DNA of 64,000 bases from assembly GCA_050633365.1 (NCBI GenBank), contig JBOEGJ010000003.1, positions 68,484-132,483 of the forward strand, in the 5' to 3' direction. Made by a program: the position numbers and the translations under genes. A model generated the notes under the pieces. That model worked only from the letters and a program-made list of their open reading frames with translations, was not told the origin of the DNA and searched no databases. Every line of letters starts with the position of its first letter. Positions within the stretch are counted from its first letter, which is position 1. Below are positions 1 through 8,362 of the stretch, piece by piece. The stretch is from Pseudomaricurvus sp050633365 (GTDB taxonomy: Bacteria; Pseudomonadota; Gammaproteobacteria; Pseudomonadales; Cellvibrionaceae).

Positions 1-1
1 C

Positions 2-295
2 GTTAAGCACGTGTTACCCCAATTGGATATGTTGCTGCTGATGTCCGTTAACCCCGGTTTTGGCGGTCAAAAATTCATTCCTTACACTCTGGATAAACTG
101 CGTGAGGCGCGCGCGGCAATTGATGCCCTAGACAAGCCCATTCGTTTAGAAATCGACGGTGGCGTCACTGCAGACAATATTCTGGAGATTGCTCAGGCCG
201 GTGCAGATACTTTTGTTGCTGGCTCCGCCATCTTTGGCAAAGACGATTACTCCAGCGCCATTGCGGCCATGCGAGAGCAGTTGGCCAAGGTTTAA
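2..295 (+). CDS. rpe: Ribulose-phosphate 3-epimerase, C-terminal part
   Basis: The reading frame is open from base 2, so the gene starts upstream of the window and about the last 98 residues are present. Ribulose-phosphate 3-epimerase interconverts D-ribulose 5-phosphate and D-xylulose 5-phosphate in the pentose phosphate pathway, in the cytosol. The TIM-barrel signature SVNPGFGGQKF is complete, followed by the IDGGV strand-loop and the phosphate-binding AGSAIFG segment, both usual for Rpe. Its stop codon overlaps the start of gph (TAATG), so the two are translationally coupled, as in many gammaproteobacterial rpe-gph operons. Confidence 0.95.
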   Translation, partial: VKHVLPQLDMLLLMSVNPGFGGQKFIPYTLDKLREARAAIDALDKPIRLEIDGGVTADNILEIAQAGADTFVAGSAIFGKDDYSSAIAAMREQLAKV

Positions 296-1044
296 TGGGA
301 TCTGATTTCGACATTAGCGGCGACTTCAATCAGGCTTTTGATGGCTTTCCGAAGCTGGTGATGTTTGATCTAGACGGCACCTTGGTCGACAGTGTGCCGG
401 ATCTGGCGGTTGCGACCGATGCCATGCTGCAAGAGCTGTATGGTGTCAGCGCCGGTGTGGAGAAGGTTCGCCTCTGGGTTGGCAATGGCGCCTCGGTCTT
501 GGTGCGGCGTGCCTTGGCAGATGTCGAAGCTATTGCTGAAGCCGCTGTTAATGATGGCCAGCATCAACGCGCTCTGGCTCAATTTCTTCACTATTATCGC
601 CAAGCCAGCGGGCAGTACTCGAGGCTCTACCCCGGCGCGGCAGCCGCGCTAGCGCGCTTGCGCCGCTCTCAGGTGACCCTCGCCTTGGTGACCAATAAGC
701 CCGCAGAGTTCGTACCTCATTTATTGGATGATCTTGGCATTGCTAAAGACTTCAAATACTGGCTCGGCGGTGATTCATTGACAGAGAAAAAGCCTCATCC
801 AGCGCCACTGCTAGAGTTGCTTAAGCGATCTGGTGTGCAGGCGTCGCAGGCCTTGATGGTGGGGGATTCACGCAGTGACATTGAGGCGGCCAAAGCGGCC
901 AAAGTGGCGAGCTTGGGGGTGAGCTACGGTTACAATCATGGCAAGCCTATTGCCGAAGAGTCGCCCCGCTGGATTACCTCCAATCTTGACGAGTTTTTTG
1001 CCGCAGCGCTGGCGGCTCCTATGGCTTCATTAGGCGCAGACTAA
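295..1044 (+). CDS. gph: Phosphoglycolate phosphatase, HAD family
   Basis: A 249-residue HAD-superfamily hydrolase that removes phosphate from 2-phosphoglycolate, a product of DNA 3'-end repair and of oxygenase side reactions. Motif I (FDLDGTLVDS, Asp25 nucleophile and Asp27), motif II (LVTNKP), the motif III lysine (KKPHP) and motif IV (VGDSRSDIEAA) are all present, with a helical cap between motifs I and II. The start codon overlaps the rpe stop, which fixes the start. Length and rpe neighbourhood are those of Gph; other HAD phosphatases of this subfamily cannot be fully excluded from motifs alone. Confidence 0.93.
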   Translation: MGSDFDISGDFNQAFDGFPKLVMFDLDGTLVDSVPDLAVATDAMLQELYGVSAGVEKVRLWVGNGASVLVRRALADVEAIAEAAVNDGQHQRALAQFLHYYRQASGQYSRLYPGAAAALARLRRSQVTLALVTNKPAEFVPHLLDDLGIAKDFKYWLGGDSLTEKKPHPAPLLELLKRSGVQASQALMVGDSRSDIEAAKAAKVASLGVSYGYNHGKPIAEESPRWITSNLDEFFAAALAAPMASLGAD

Positions 1045-1052
1045 AGCCGCTG

Positions 1053-1418
1053 TTAAAAGTCGTAGATGAGTAGCTTTCGAGTCTTGCCCTTGATGTGAGT
1101 GTCGACGTAATTCACATGAATGGGGTGCTTCAGGTAAGCATCGATGGCACTGGCATCGCTCAGGCCAATATTGATCCCAAAGCTGAAACTGTCATCAACA
1201 ATCGAGCGCTCGCTGGCCACCGGCAGCCCCGCTTGAACACTGATCACACCTGGAATTGCACTCAACTGCTGCGCTGCAGACATAATCTCTTGTTTTTGCT
1301 CAGGGCTAATCTCGGCTTTCAACCACACCATCACCAGGTGGGAAATGGCCTGCTCAGCGCTCGTGGCAGGATTGCTGAGCAGTGCCAGGCATAGAAGTAG
1401 AATGGGTCGAAAGTTCAT
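1053..1418 (-). CDS. Exported Dabb (stress-responsive A/B barrel) domain protein
   Basis: A 121-residue protein with an N-terminal hydrophobic signal segment ending near ATSA (about residue 21), then a single Dabb fold: the opening HLVMVWLK strand, the amphipathic helix around SAAQQLSAIPGV, and the closing HPIHVNYVDTHI segment are typical. Dabb proteins are small dimeric alpha+beta barrels; some are enzymes, but most bacterial members have no known reaction, and none is assigned here. The gene is convergent with gph (8-bp gap) and divergent from the trp leader region. The signal peptide implies a periplasmic location. Confidence 0.8.
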   Translation of the reverse strand: MNFRPILLLCLALLSNPATSAEQAISHLVMVWLKAEISPEQKQEIMSAAQQLSAIPGVISVQAGLPVASERSIVDDSFSFGINIGLSDASAIDAYLKHPIHVNYVDTHIKGKTRKLLIYDF

Positions 1419-1572
1419 CAGCGGTGTCCTTGTATCGGAAGTCGTGGTTTCAGCACGGATTTTTCATCGTCTGTCATGGCTTTCACTGGGTCGCCTTTGT
1501 ATGGCTGCTATTGTGCCGCGTGCCAGAGCGGTTGGGCAATGATAACCTTGAACGAATGCATATTTGCGCGAC

Positions 1573-1601
1573 TGTACAGGTGAAGAGCTAGCCGCTACAC
1601 T
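1573..1601 (+). promoter_or_regulatory. Candidate promoter for the trp leader/trpE transcript
   Basis: A TGTACA element (1573-1578), a 17-bp spacer and a TACACT element (1596-1601) give a weak sigma70-type promoter about 70 bp upstream of the leader peptide start. The -35 match is poor, so the assignment is tentative. No TrpR operator was recognised. Confidence 0.3.
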
Positions 1602-1672
1602 AGCGCCTGTTTTTTAATCCATTAGCGGCTGGTATCGACCACCCTAATGCCAAGGCAAGCTCAGGTGCTTTA

Positions 1673-1744
1673 GTGAACAAACTAACCTTGATGGCAGTAT
1701 CCGTCACAGCAATTTCTCTTCTCTGGGGACGATGGCGTCCGTAG
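1673..1744 (+). CDS. trpL: Candidate trp operon leader peptide
   Basis: A short ORF lies upstream of trpE. Read from GTG 1673 it encodes 23 residues, and from ATG 1691 it encodes 17; both end LLWGRWRP before the TAG at 1742-1744. Two Trp codons within the last six sense codons of a tiny ORF directly ahead of trpE are the hallmark of ribosome-mediated transcription attenuation. AGGTG at 1663-1667 is spaced correctly for the GTG start, while the ATG has no clear Shine-Dalgarno. The Trp codons lie at or inside a small hairpin (1727-1740), so ribosome stalling there would melt it. The leader role is inferred. Confidence 0.55.
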   Translation: MNKLTLMAVSVTAISLLWGRWRP

Positions 1745-1831
1745 CTCAATGCAGTGAGCGCTCGCTCACTATCTAGAAGGCTCTCGTTAGCCGTGCAATG
1801 CTCAGACCCGATCGGATCACTGCTTGTGATC
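1727..1831 (+). promoter_or_regulatory. trp leader hairpins, possible attenuator
   Basis: Three stem-loops follow or overlap the leader peptide: GGACG/CGTCC (1727-1740), which carries the second Trp codon; AGTGAGC/GCTCACT (1753-1770); and GATCAC/GTGATC (1815-1831), just ahead of the trpE ribosome-binding site at 1841-1846. This resembles an attenuator layout. However, the last hairpin is not followed by a run of T, so a classical intrinsic terminator is not evident. Control might instead use Rho or act on trpE translation. Confidence 0.4.
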
Positions 1832-1852
1832 GAATCCATGCAAGGATAAAAC

Positions 1853-3319
1853 ATGTCACCCGAACAATTCCGTGAGTTAGCCAGTCAAGGCTACAATCGC
1901 ATTCCGCTCGTGCGCGAAGTGCTGGCCGATTTAGACACGCCCTTATCGAGTTACCTCAAATTGGCGCAAGGGCCCTATTCCTATCTATTTGAATCCGTTC
2001 AAGGAGGCGAAAAATGGGGTCGATACTCCATTCTTGGTCTACCTGCCCGTACGGTGTTAAAAGCTTTCGGGGATTCCATCACCTTAGAGACGGATGGTGA
2101 AATCGTCGAAGAGCACGATTGCGCCGATCCGTTGGATTTTGTGGAACAGTTTCAGCAGCGTTACCGCGTGCCAGAATTAGACCATTTACCACGCTTTAAT
2201 GGCGGGTTGGTAGGGTATTTTGGTTACGATTGTGTGCGTTACGTGGAGCCAAAACTCAAGGGAGCACAACCGCTCGATACCATTGGCACTCCGGATATCT
2301 TGTTGATGGTGTCTGATGAGGTTCTGGTATTCGATAACTTAGCGGGCAAGCTTATTTTGATTGTTCACGCCGATCCAAGTGTTACCGGTAGCTACCAAGA
2401 GGCTCAAGTGCGTTTGGATCAATTGGAAGCGAGACTGAGTGGCGAAACCCCAGCCACGGCCCCCATGGCTCTGTCGGCCGATAGCGTGCGAGAGGATCAA
2501 TTTCGCTCCAGCTTTGGTGAGCATAACTTCCAGCAGGCAGTGGGTAAAATTAAAGATTACGTGTTGGCCGGCGACACCATGCAAGTAGTTGTCTCGCAAC
2601 GGCTGTCGATTGATTTTGAAGCCGAGCCTCTGAATCTCTACCGCGCCTTGCGAAGTTTGAATCCGTCTCCTTATATGTATTTTCTCGACTTGGGTGATCA
2701 TCACGTGGTGGGTTCAAGCCCAGAAATCTTGGCCCGACTTGAAGACGGTGAAGTGACTGTGCGCCCAATTGCCGGCACTCGTCGTCGTGGGCACACCCCC
2801 GCCGAAGACGCCGCTCTAGAGCAAGAACTCGTTAACGACCCTAAAGAAATCGCCGAGCACCTAATGTTGATCGATTTGGGGCGCAACGACGTGGGGCGCG
2901 TGGCAAATATTGGCAGTGTTGAGCTGACCGACAAAATGGTGGTCGAGCGCTACTCCCATGTGATGCATATTACTTCGAATGTAACAGGGCAGCTGCGCGA
3001 AGAATTCAATGCAATGGACGTTCTTCGAGCGGCGCTACCGGCGGGAACTCTATCCGGCGCTCCAAAGATTCGCGCCATGGAAATTATCGACGAGTTGGAA
3101 AATGAAAAGCGTGGCGTCTATGGCGGCGCGGTGGGCTACCTTTCTTGGAACGGCAATATGGATACGGCTATCGCCATTCGAACCGCGGTGATTAAAGATC
3201 AAAAACTCTATGTACAAGCCGGTGCTGGAGTGGTGGCAGACTCAATTCCCGCGTTGGAGTGGAAAGAAACCATGAACAAAGCACGCGCCATTTTTCGCGC
3301 CGTCGACATGGTCTTATAA
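1853..3319 (+). CDS. trpE: Anthranilate synthase component I
   Basis: A 488-residue large subunit that converts chorismate to anthranilate, using ammonia delivered by TrpG, in the first step of tryptophan synthesis. The N-terminal regulatory half has the YLFESVQGG segment, equivalent to the feedback tryptophan site of TrpE enzymes. The C-terminal chorismate-binding domain shows NPSPYMYFLD, VGSSPE, the RPIAGTRRRG motif, the LSGAPKIRAMEI motif and a final AGAGVVADS. Length is normal. The start ATG has AAGGA seven bases upstream. It lies behind the probable leader peptide and 10 bp before trpG. Conservation of the feedback site suggests tryptophan inhibition. Confidence 0.96.
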   Translation: MSPEQFRELASQGYNRIPLVREVLADLDTPLSSYLKLAQGPYSYLFESVQGGEKWGRYSILGLPARTVLKAFGDSITLETDGEIVEEHDCADPLDFVEQFQQRYRVPELDHLPRFNGGLVGYFGYDCVRYVEPKLKGAQPLDTIGTPDILLMVSDEVLVFDNLAGKLILIVHADPSVTGSYQEAQVRLDQLEARLSGETPATAPMALSADSVREDQFRSSFGEHNFQQAVGKIKDYVLAGDTMQVVVSQRLSIDFEAEPLNLYRALRSLNPSPYMYFLDLGDHHVVGSSPEILARLEDGEVTVRPIAGTRRRGHTPAEDAALEQELVNDPKEIAEHLMLIDLGRNDVGRVANIGSVELTDKMVVERYSHVMHITSNVTGQLREEFNAMDVLRAALPAGTLSGAPKIRAMEIIDELENEKRGVYGGAVGYLSWNGNMDTAIAIRTAVIKDQKLYVQAGAGVVADSIPALEWKETMNKARAIFRAVDMVL

Positions 3320-3329
3320 GGAGCCCGAC

Positions 3330-3908
3330 ATGATTTTAATGATAGATAACTACGACTCCTTTACCTACAACGTTGTGCAATATCTCGGAGAGTTAGAGGC
3401 TGATGTGAAGGTGGTTCGCAATGATGAAGTTACCATTGCCGACATCGAAGCTATGGCTCCCGAAAAAATCGTAATCTCCCCCGGCCCTTGTACGCCGAAT
3501 GAGGCAGGTGTTTCCGTGGCGGTTATTGAAACCTTTGCCGGTCGAATTCCTCTGTTGGGGATTTGTCTCGGGCATCAAAGCATAGGCCAGGCATTCGGCG
3601 CAAAAATTGTCCGCGCACGATCGGTTATGCACGGGAAAACATCGTTGATGCACCATCTTGATTGCGGTGTATTTCGCGGTCTAAAAAATCCCTACAGTGC
3701 AACGCGCTATCACTCGTTAGTGATCGAAAAAGAGAGTTTGCCCGATTGTTTAGAGATTACTGCGTGGACACAAACCGAAGATGGTCAAGTCGATGAAATT
3801 ATGGGGGTACGCCATAAAACGCTGGCGGTCGAGGGTGTTCAATTTCACCCCGAGAGTATTCTCAGCGAACATGGGCACGATTTACTGCGCAACTTTCTTG
3901 AGAGTTAG
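3330..3908 (+). CDS. trpG: Anthranilate synthase component II, glutamine amidotransferase
   Basis: A 192-residue class I glutamine amidotransferase that hydrolyses glutamine and passes ammonia to TrpE. The catalytic triad is visible: Cys79 in GICLGHQSIGQAFG, and His173 and Glu175 in VQFHPESI. The oxyanion-hole PGPCTPNEAG motif is near residue 51. The same protein type (PabA) can also serve p-aminobenzoate synthase; its place directly after trpE and before trpD favours a main role in tryptophan synthesis, with possible double use. There are 10 bp between trpE and trpG, with a GGAG ribosome-binding site in the gap. Confidence 0.95.
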   Translation: MILMIDNYDSFTYNVVQYLGELEADVKVVRNDEVTIADIEAMAPEKIVISPGPCTPNEAGVSVAVIETFAGRIPLLGICLGHQSIGQAFGAKIVRARSVMHGKTSLMHHLDCGVFRGLKNPYSATRYHSLVIEKESLPDCLEITAWTQTEDGQVDEIMGVRHKTLAVEGVQFHPESILSEHGHDLLRNFLES

Positions 3909-4028
3909 TTGGCGCATAAGTGTTGATGCCGGCGAGTTGCTTAGAGGCAAGGCTCTTAGATTAACCCTCTAAATTTTATGATTTGAATTTAACCCTTAGA
4001 CTTAACCATAGCACCGAGGTCAGTGAAT

Positions 4029-5081
4029 ATGGATATTAAACAAGCACTAGGCAAACTGATCGAGCGACAGGATTTGTCGCAAGATGAGATGGTTGCTGTC
4101 ATGCGTCAAGTGATGACCGGCGAGGCGAGTTCCGCTCAAATCGGTGCTTTATTGGTGGCCTTGCGGATGAAAGGTGAATCCATTGACGAGATTGCCGGCG
4201 CTGTGCGCGTGATGCGTGAACTGGCCACTAAAGTTGAAATCAATGCCGAAAACCTGATCGACTTGGTTGGCACTGGTGGCGATGGGGCTAACTTATTTAA
4301 CATTTCTACCGCCTCGACCTTTGTTGCAGCGGCTGCGGGTGTCAAGGTTGCCAAGCACGGCAATCGCTCTGTCTCCAGCTCGACCGGCAGCGCGGATGTG
4401 TTGGAGGCGGCGGGCGTTCAGCTCGACATAACTCCGCAGCAAGTTGCCCGTTGTGTGGAGGAGTTGGGTGTTGGCTTTATGTTTGCGCCGTCTCACCACA
4501 GCGCCATGAAGCACGCAATTGGTCCACGCAAAGAAATAGGTCAGCGCACGATCTTTAATATTCTTGGCCCGCTAACCAATCCCGCGGGAGTGAAGCGACA
4601 AGTGGTCGGTGTGTTTAGTCGAGACTTGTGCGAGCCTCTGGCAGAAGTGCTGGGGATGCTTGGCAGCGAACATGTATTGGTGGTTAATGCCGACGATGGC
4701 CTAGATGAAATCTCTATTGCGACCTCGACCTATGTGGCGGAATGGAAAGCTGATGGCGCTGAAGGAAAACTCAAAACCTACACCGTATGCCCTGAGGATT
4801 TTGGTCTCGAAACTCGCAATCTGGAAGGCTTGAGTGTGGACGATGCTGAAGCCTCTTTGAGCTTGATTCAAAATGCCTTGGGTAAACGCAGCAGCGAGGC
4901 TGCCGACAAAGCAGCCGATATTATTGCTCTTAATGCTGGTGCGGCTATTTATGTCAGTGGCGTTGCAGACACTTTTGCCGAAGGGGTTGGCATGGCGCAG
5001 GATGCGGTTGGCAGCGGACTGGCCAAAGAAAAAATCACCGAATTGGCAGCGTTCACTCTTTGCCAAAAAGAACACGCTTGA
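4029..5081 (+). CDS. trpD: Anthranilate phosphoribosyltransferase
   Basis: A 350-residue enzyme that joins anthranilate and PRPP to make phosphoribosyl-anthranilate. The PRPP-binding GTGGDGANLFN loop, the KHGNRSVSSSTGSADVLE segment and the GPLTNPAG motif identify it. The start is placed at ATG 4029 because the family begins MDIK; an in-frame GTG at 4023 would add two residues, and both are in range of the CGAGG site. There are 120 bp between trpG and trpD in which no gene was recognised. It is followed by trpC after 22 bp, so trpD and trpC probably share a transcript. Confidence 0.95.
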   Translation: MDIKQALGKLIERQDLSQDEMVAVMRQVMTGEASSAQIGALLVALRMKGESIDEIAGAVRVMRELATKVEINAENLIDLVGTGGDGANLFNISTASTFVAAAAGVKVAKHGNRSVSSSTGSADVLEAAGVQLDITPQQVARCVEELGVGFMFAPSHHSAMKHAIGPRKEIGQRTIFNILGPLTNPAGVKRQVVGVFSRDLCEPLAEVLGMLGSEHVLVVNADDGLDEISIATSTYVAEWKADGAEGKLKTYTVCPEDFGLETRNLEGLSVDDAEASLSLIQNALGKRSSEAADKAADIIALNAGAAIYVSGVADTFAEGVGMAQDAVGSGLAKEKITELAAFTLCQKEHA

Positions 5082-5103
5082 GGCCAGAATCTCTGGAAGG
5101 TTT

Positions 5104-5901
5104 ATGAGTAAGATACCCACGGTATTAGAGAAAATTGTTAATCGAAAACACGAAGAGATTGCTGAAAGAAAGCAGCTTAGGTCAATCTCTGAGTTACAGG
5201 CATTGGCCGCAGAACAACCGCCTGCGCGAGGTTTTGTTCGTGCGATTGAGCAGAAAATTGAGGCGGGCCAAGCGGCGGTGATTGCCGAGATAAAGAAAGC
5301 GTCGCCGAGTAAAGGTGTGATCCGTGAAGACTTCTATCCGTCGGAGATCGCCATCAGTTATGAAAAGGGTGGTGCAGCTTGTTTGTCGGTACTGACAGAT
5401 ATTGATTTCTTTCAAGGGGCTGATCACTATTTACAAGAAGCTCGAGCGGCGTCTACCTTACCGGTGATTCGCAAAGATTTTATTGTCGATGAGTATCAGG
5501 TGTATGAAGCGCGAGCGATTGGGGCTGATTGTATTTTGCTCATTGTAGCGGTTTTAGAGTTTGAGCAAATGCAGCATCTCAATACCTTGGCTCACGACCT
5601 TGGAATGGATGTGTTAGTTGAGGTGCACAATGCTGAAGAGCTCGAACTAGCGCTGCGCCTACCGAATAAATTGATTGGGATTAATAATCGTAATCTCCAT
5701 ACCTTTGAGGTGAGTCTCGAACATACTTTTGCGCTGCTCGAGCATATTGGTGAAGACCGTATTGTGGTGACTGAATCGGGGATTCTCACCATCGATGATG
5801 TTATGGCGATGCGTGGCCACAATGTCGAGACATTCCTCGTTGGCGAGACTTTTATGCGCTCTGATGACCCAGGCGTTAAACTTTTGGAAATGTTCAACTA
5901 G
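5104..5901 (+). CDS. trpC: Indole-3-glycerol-phosphate synthase
   Basis: A 265-residue TIM-barrel enzyme that closes and decarboxylates carboxyphenylamino-deoxyribulose phosphate to indole-3-glycerol phosphate. The N-terminal MSKIPTVLEKIV and KKASPSKG segments, RKDFIVDEYQVYEARA (catalytic Lys region), GINNRNL and VTESGI are characteristic. This is the monofunctional form, with no TrpF domain. An upstream ATG at 4873 would lengthen the frame through trpD and is rejected; the start at 5104 has GGAAGG just ahead. It is the last trp gene visible here; trpF, trpB and trpA are elsewhere, as in pseudomonads. Confidence 0.95.
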   Translation: MSKIPTVLEKIVNRKHEEIAERKQLRSISELQALAAEQPPARGFVRAIEQKIEAGQAAVIAEIKKASPSKGVIREDFYPSEIAISYEKGGAACLSVLTDIDFFQGADHYLQEARAASTLPVIRKDFIVDEYQVYEARAIGADCILLIVAVLEFEQMQHLNTLAHDLGMDVLVEVHNAEELELALRLPNKLIGINNRNLHTFEVSLEHTFALLEHIGEDRIVVTESGILTIDDVMAMRGHNVETFLVGETFMRSDDPGVKLLEMFN

Positions 5902-5994
5902 ACTCTATAGGTTTCGATCAAAATACTTACCGTTAAATAGGTTCTCAGGCTCTAATGGCTTGTTGCGAGATCTTTCTTCAAGAGGACGCTGGAT

Positions 5995-6807
5995 TTGCGT
6001 GAATTTGTGCGATGGCTAAGCTTGATTGTCTATTGCTGCGCGTTTTCCGGTGCGGCAGTCGCCGAAGATGCGTCGCTGTTTCAAGAACCCAGGCTACTGA
6101 CTTATTTTGTCATCGAACAGCAGGCTCAGCCTCTTCAGATTGAAGACGAAGATAAGCCTCATAGCGGTATTGTGAGTGATATCGTACTGCAAATTGCCAA
6201 CGACTTAAGTCTACCCATTGAGGTGGTGGTGTTACCCTTCAAGAGAATGGTCTTGGAGATGAAGAAGCCCAAAAATAGAAATTGGTTGGCTTACGGATCA
6301 CCCGCTTGGCGTAAAGACAGCAGCGTCAGTGTTCAGAGTAACTGTCTACTTCCGCAGCCAATATTGAACGTCACTCATTCATTAATTACGCGATCAGATG
6401 ATCAGCTTGCTATTGATTCGGTAGAGAAGCTGTTTGGTCAGCGGGTGATTACGCTACACGGTTATAGTTATCCGGTGTTGGCGGATTATTTTTCTCAGGG
6501 CGCCATCCATAAGTTAGATGTAAAGAGTCTACAGTCTGCTTTTAAGGCCGTTGCCGCTAAAAGAGGTGTTGGCTTTGTGGGCATGGATATTAGAGTGCTG
6601 CATAGCTTCGCATCCGGTGAATTATCGCGGGCTGATTTTAGATTCTATGATTTGTCTTTCTTGATTCCGGAATATCCGATTCATTTGTCATATGACTGCA
6701 ATATGGATACAGACCTTAGGATGGCTATCGCGAAGCGCTACGGTGAGCTGATCGACGATGGCTCGGTGGTCTCCGTGCTGGAAAAGTACCTAAGCCCCGC
6801 CAACTAA
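5995..6807 (+). CDS. Periplasmic solute-binding-like protein (SBP_bac_3 type)
   Basis: A 270-residue protein with a signal peptide (cleavage likely after GAAVA, about residue 24) and the layout of the family-3 solute-binding domain: an N-terminal strand with an HSGIVSDIVLQI helix, the central RVITLHGYSYPVL segment starting the second lobe, and a C-terminal EKYL end. No transporter genes lie next to it, so it may be a stand-alone sensor or an orphan binding protein, like many short family-3 proteins in marine gammaproteobacteria. The start is a TTG preceded by AGAGGA about nine bases upstream; no ATG gives a signal peptide. The ligand is unknown. Confidence 0.75.
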   Translation: MREFVRWLSLIVYCCAFSGAAVAEDASLFQEPRLLTYFVIEQQAQPLQIEDEDKPHSGIVSDIVLQIANDLSLPIEVVVLPFKRMVLEMKKPKNRNWLAYGSPAWRKDSSVSVQSNCLLPQPILNVTHSLITRSDDQLAIDSVEKLFGQRVITLHGYSYPVLADYFSQGAIHKLDVKSLQSAFKAVAAKRGVGFVGMDIRVLHSFASGELSRADFRFYDLSFLIPEYPIHLSYDCNMDTDLRMAIAKRYGELIDDGSVVSVLEKYLSPAN

Positions 6808-6853
6808 CCTCTGCCTCGAGACGCGATGGATATTGAATTTGCCTCTAAAACAA

Positions 6854-6877
6854 AAAATGCCGCGATTGCGGCATTTT
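6854..6877. terminator. Bidirectional intrinsic terminator
   Basis: A perfect 10-bp stem AAAATGCCGC/GCGGCATTTT with a GATT loop lies between the convergent solute-binding gene and crp. T-rich 3' arms occur in both directions, so it can end both transcripts. Confidence 0.85.
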
Positions 6878-6903
6878 GATAAACAGGGGCGTTTGATGGC
6901 TCG

Positions 6904-7539
6904 TTAGCGAGTGCCAAATACCACCATGGTTTTCCCTTTTACGGATACTAAGCCTTGATCTTCCAGGGTCTTGAGCACTCGGCCAACCATTTCTCGTGAG
7001 CAGCCGACAATTCGACCAATTTCCTGGCGAGTAATCTTAATTTGCATGCCATCGGGGTGAGTCATAGCATCGGGCTCTTTACACAGATCAAGTAGGGTTC
7101 GAGCGACTCGACCAGTGACATCCAAGAACGCCAAATCACCGACTTTACGTGTTGTATTGCGCAGTCGTTTAGCCATTTGGCTGCCGAGCGCGAATAGGAA
7201 TTCGGGATGATCCTCGGTGAGTTCTTGAAACTTGGTGTAGCTGATTTCGGCGACTTCACATTCGGTTTTGGCTCGAATCCAAGCACTGCGAGAGTCTTGC
7301 TCTTCGAACAATCCCATTTCACCTAAAAAGTCACCGTCGTTGAGATAGGCGACGATCATTTCTCGGCCTTCGTCATCTTCGATAACAACCGTCACCGAAC
7401 CTTTAATAATGTAGTAAAGAGAGTCGCTCTTGTCTCCTGCGTATATCAAGGTGCTTTTGGCGGGGTATCGACGTCTGTGGCAGTGACTTAAAAATTCGTC
7501 AACATTTTCAATATGGGGAGTTAATGAAACGGCAACCAA
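6904..7539 (-). CDS. crp: cAMP receptor protein (Crp/Vfr)
   Basis: A 211-residue global regulator, close to Escherichia coli CRP in length and sequence. The cyclic-nucleotide-binding domain has the GEMGLFEEQDSRSAW phosphate-binding cassette, with the Glu, Arg and Ser that contact cAMP. The NLAFLDVTGR-like region (here DLAFLDVTGRVARTLL) is the dimer helix and hinge, and the helix-turn-helix is TRQEIGRIVGCSREMVGRVL. DNA-contact residues match CRP, so the operator should be of the TGTGA-N6-TCACA kind. The place between trpC and an osmC-like gene is the same as vfr in Pseudomonas. Confidence 0.95.
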   Translation of the reverse strand: MVAVSLTPHIENVDEFLSHCHRRRYPAKSTLIYAGDKSDSLYYIIKGSVTVVIEDDEGREMIVAYLNDGDFLGEMGLFEEQDSRSAWIRAKTECEVAEISYTKFQELTEDHPEFLFALGSQMAKRLRNTTRKVGDLAFLDVTGRVARTLLDLCKEPDAMTHPDGMQIKITRQEIGRIVGCSREMVGRVLKTLEDQGLVSVKGKTMVVFGTR

Positions 7540-7866
7540 TGGTATTTCCTCGTACTGTTGCAGGATAGGAATAGAGGCTTAGATCGCTCATCTGCACTAA
7601 CCATAGCGGTTTGTGGTGCAAGATACCAATTTTACGATGGCTCATTCAATTGCAAGTTATGCAAACAAGGATTATGTCGGGATTTATGGTTGCTGACCAG
7701 CCATGTGCTGTGTTCATCATCGTCTTTGTGAACCGGTTATCTATACCGAGAAGGGGTTGAGATAAAGCTTGTCCCATTTCCGCTGTTTCTGGGTTGTGGT
7801 AATCTTGCTTCACGAATTTGTATAGCCTGTGGCATTGGCCACGAGTGAGTTTATTGAGGATTTAGT
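7540..7866. other. Divergent crp/osmC intergenic region
   Basis: A 327-bp gap between the divergent crp and OsmC-like genes. It holds a TTGCA-N5-TGCAA inverted repeat (7650-7664) and a GTGGC/GCCAC hairpin (7829-7842) close to the osmC-like start. No convincing sigma70 pair and no clear CRP site could be picked by eye, and there is no gene. Confidence 0.4.
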
Positions 7867-8289
7867 ATGCAGGCGACAGTGAAGTGGGTAGATGGGGCAA
7901 TATTCTTAGGTGAGTCAGGTAGTGGCCACGCGGTTGTAATGGACGGTCCTGAGGATCACGGTGGTCGCAACATGGGGGTTCGGCCGATGGAAATGTTGCT
8001 GTTGGGCATGGGCGGCTGCGCCACCTTTGACGTCATGAGCATTTTGAAGAAAACACGTCAGAAGGTGCTCGATTGCCGGGTTGAGCTAGAGGCCGAGCGC
8101 GCCGAGGGCGTGCCGTCACCCTTTACTAAGATCAACATGAAGTTTATCGTCAGCGGAACTGCGCTGAAAGAAGCACAGGTGAAGCGTGCGGTAGAGCTAT
8201 CGGCGACCAAATACTGCTCGGCCAGTATTATGATGGAAGCCGCTGGGGTAGATGTGTCTCATAGCTACGAAATCCAAGAGACCGAATAA
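7867..8289 (+). CDS. OsmC/YhfA-like peroxiredoxin-fold protein
   Basis: A 140-residue OsmC-family protein. The two conserved cysteines are present: one in the central helix (MGGCATFDV, Cys51) and one in KYCSAS (about Cys118), as in OsmC/Ohr thiol peroxidases. It matches the YhfA branch, which sits next to crp in E. coli and next to vfr in Pseudomonas. OsmC and Ohr reduce organic hydroperoxides, but the substrate of the YhfA branch is unknown. It is divergent from crp, and the start ATG is preceded by TGAGGA. Genomic linkage to crp is old and conserved, but its meaning is unclear. Confidence 0.88.
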   Translation: MQATVKWVDGAIFLGESGSGHAVVMDGPEDHGGRNMGVRPMEMLLLGMGGCATFDVMSILKKTRQKVLDCRVELEAERAEGVPSPFTKINMKFIVSGTALKEAQVKRAVELSATKYCSASIMMEAAGVDVSHSYEIQETE

Positions 8290-8362
8290 ATGAATTGGCT
8301 GTTTGATCGGCGCGCCCATCATTGACGATGAGTTGCGCTGGTGATCTGGGCTGCTTGGTCTA

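Noticed and set aside
1826..1838. GTGATCGAATCC, similar to a tRNA T-loop
   Set aside because: It is the 3' arm of a simple hairpin; no acceptor, D or anticodon arms can be built around it.
1600..1854. 84-codon minus-strand ORF over the trp leader
   Set aside because: It is opposite to the leader peptide and hairpins, has no ribosome-binding site and no family resemblance.
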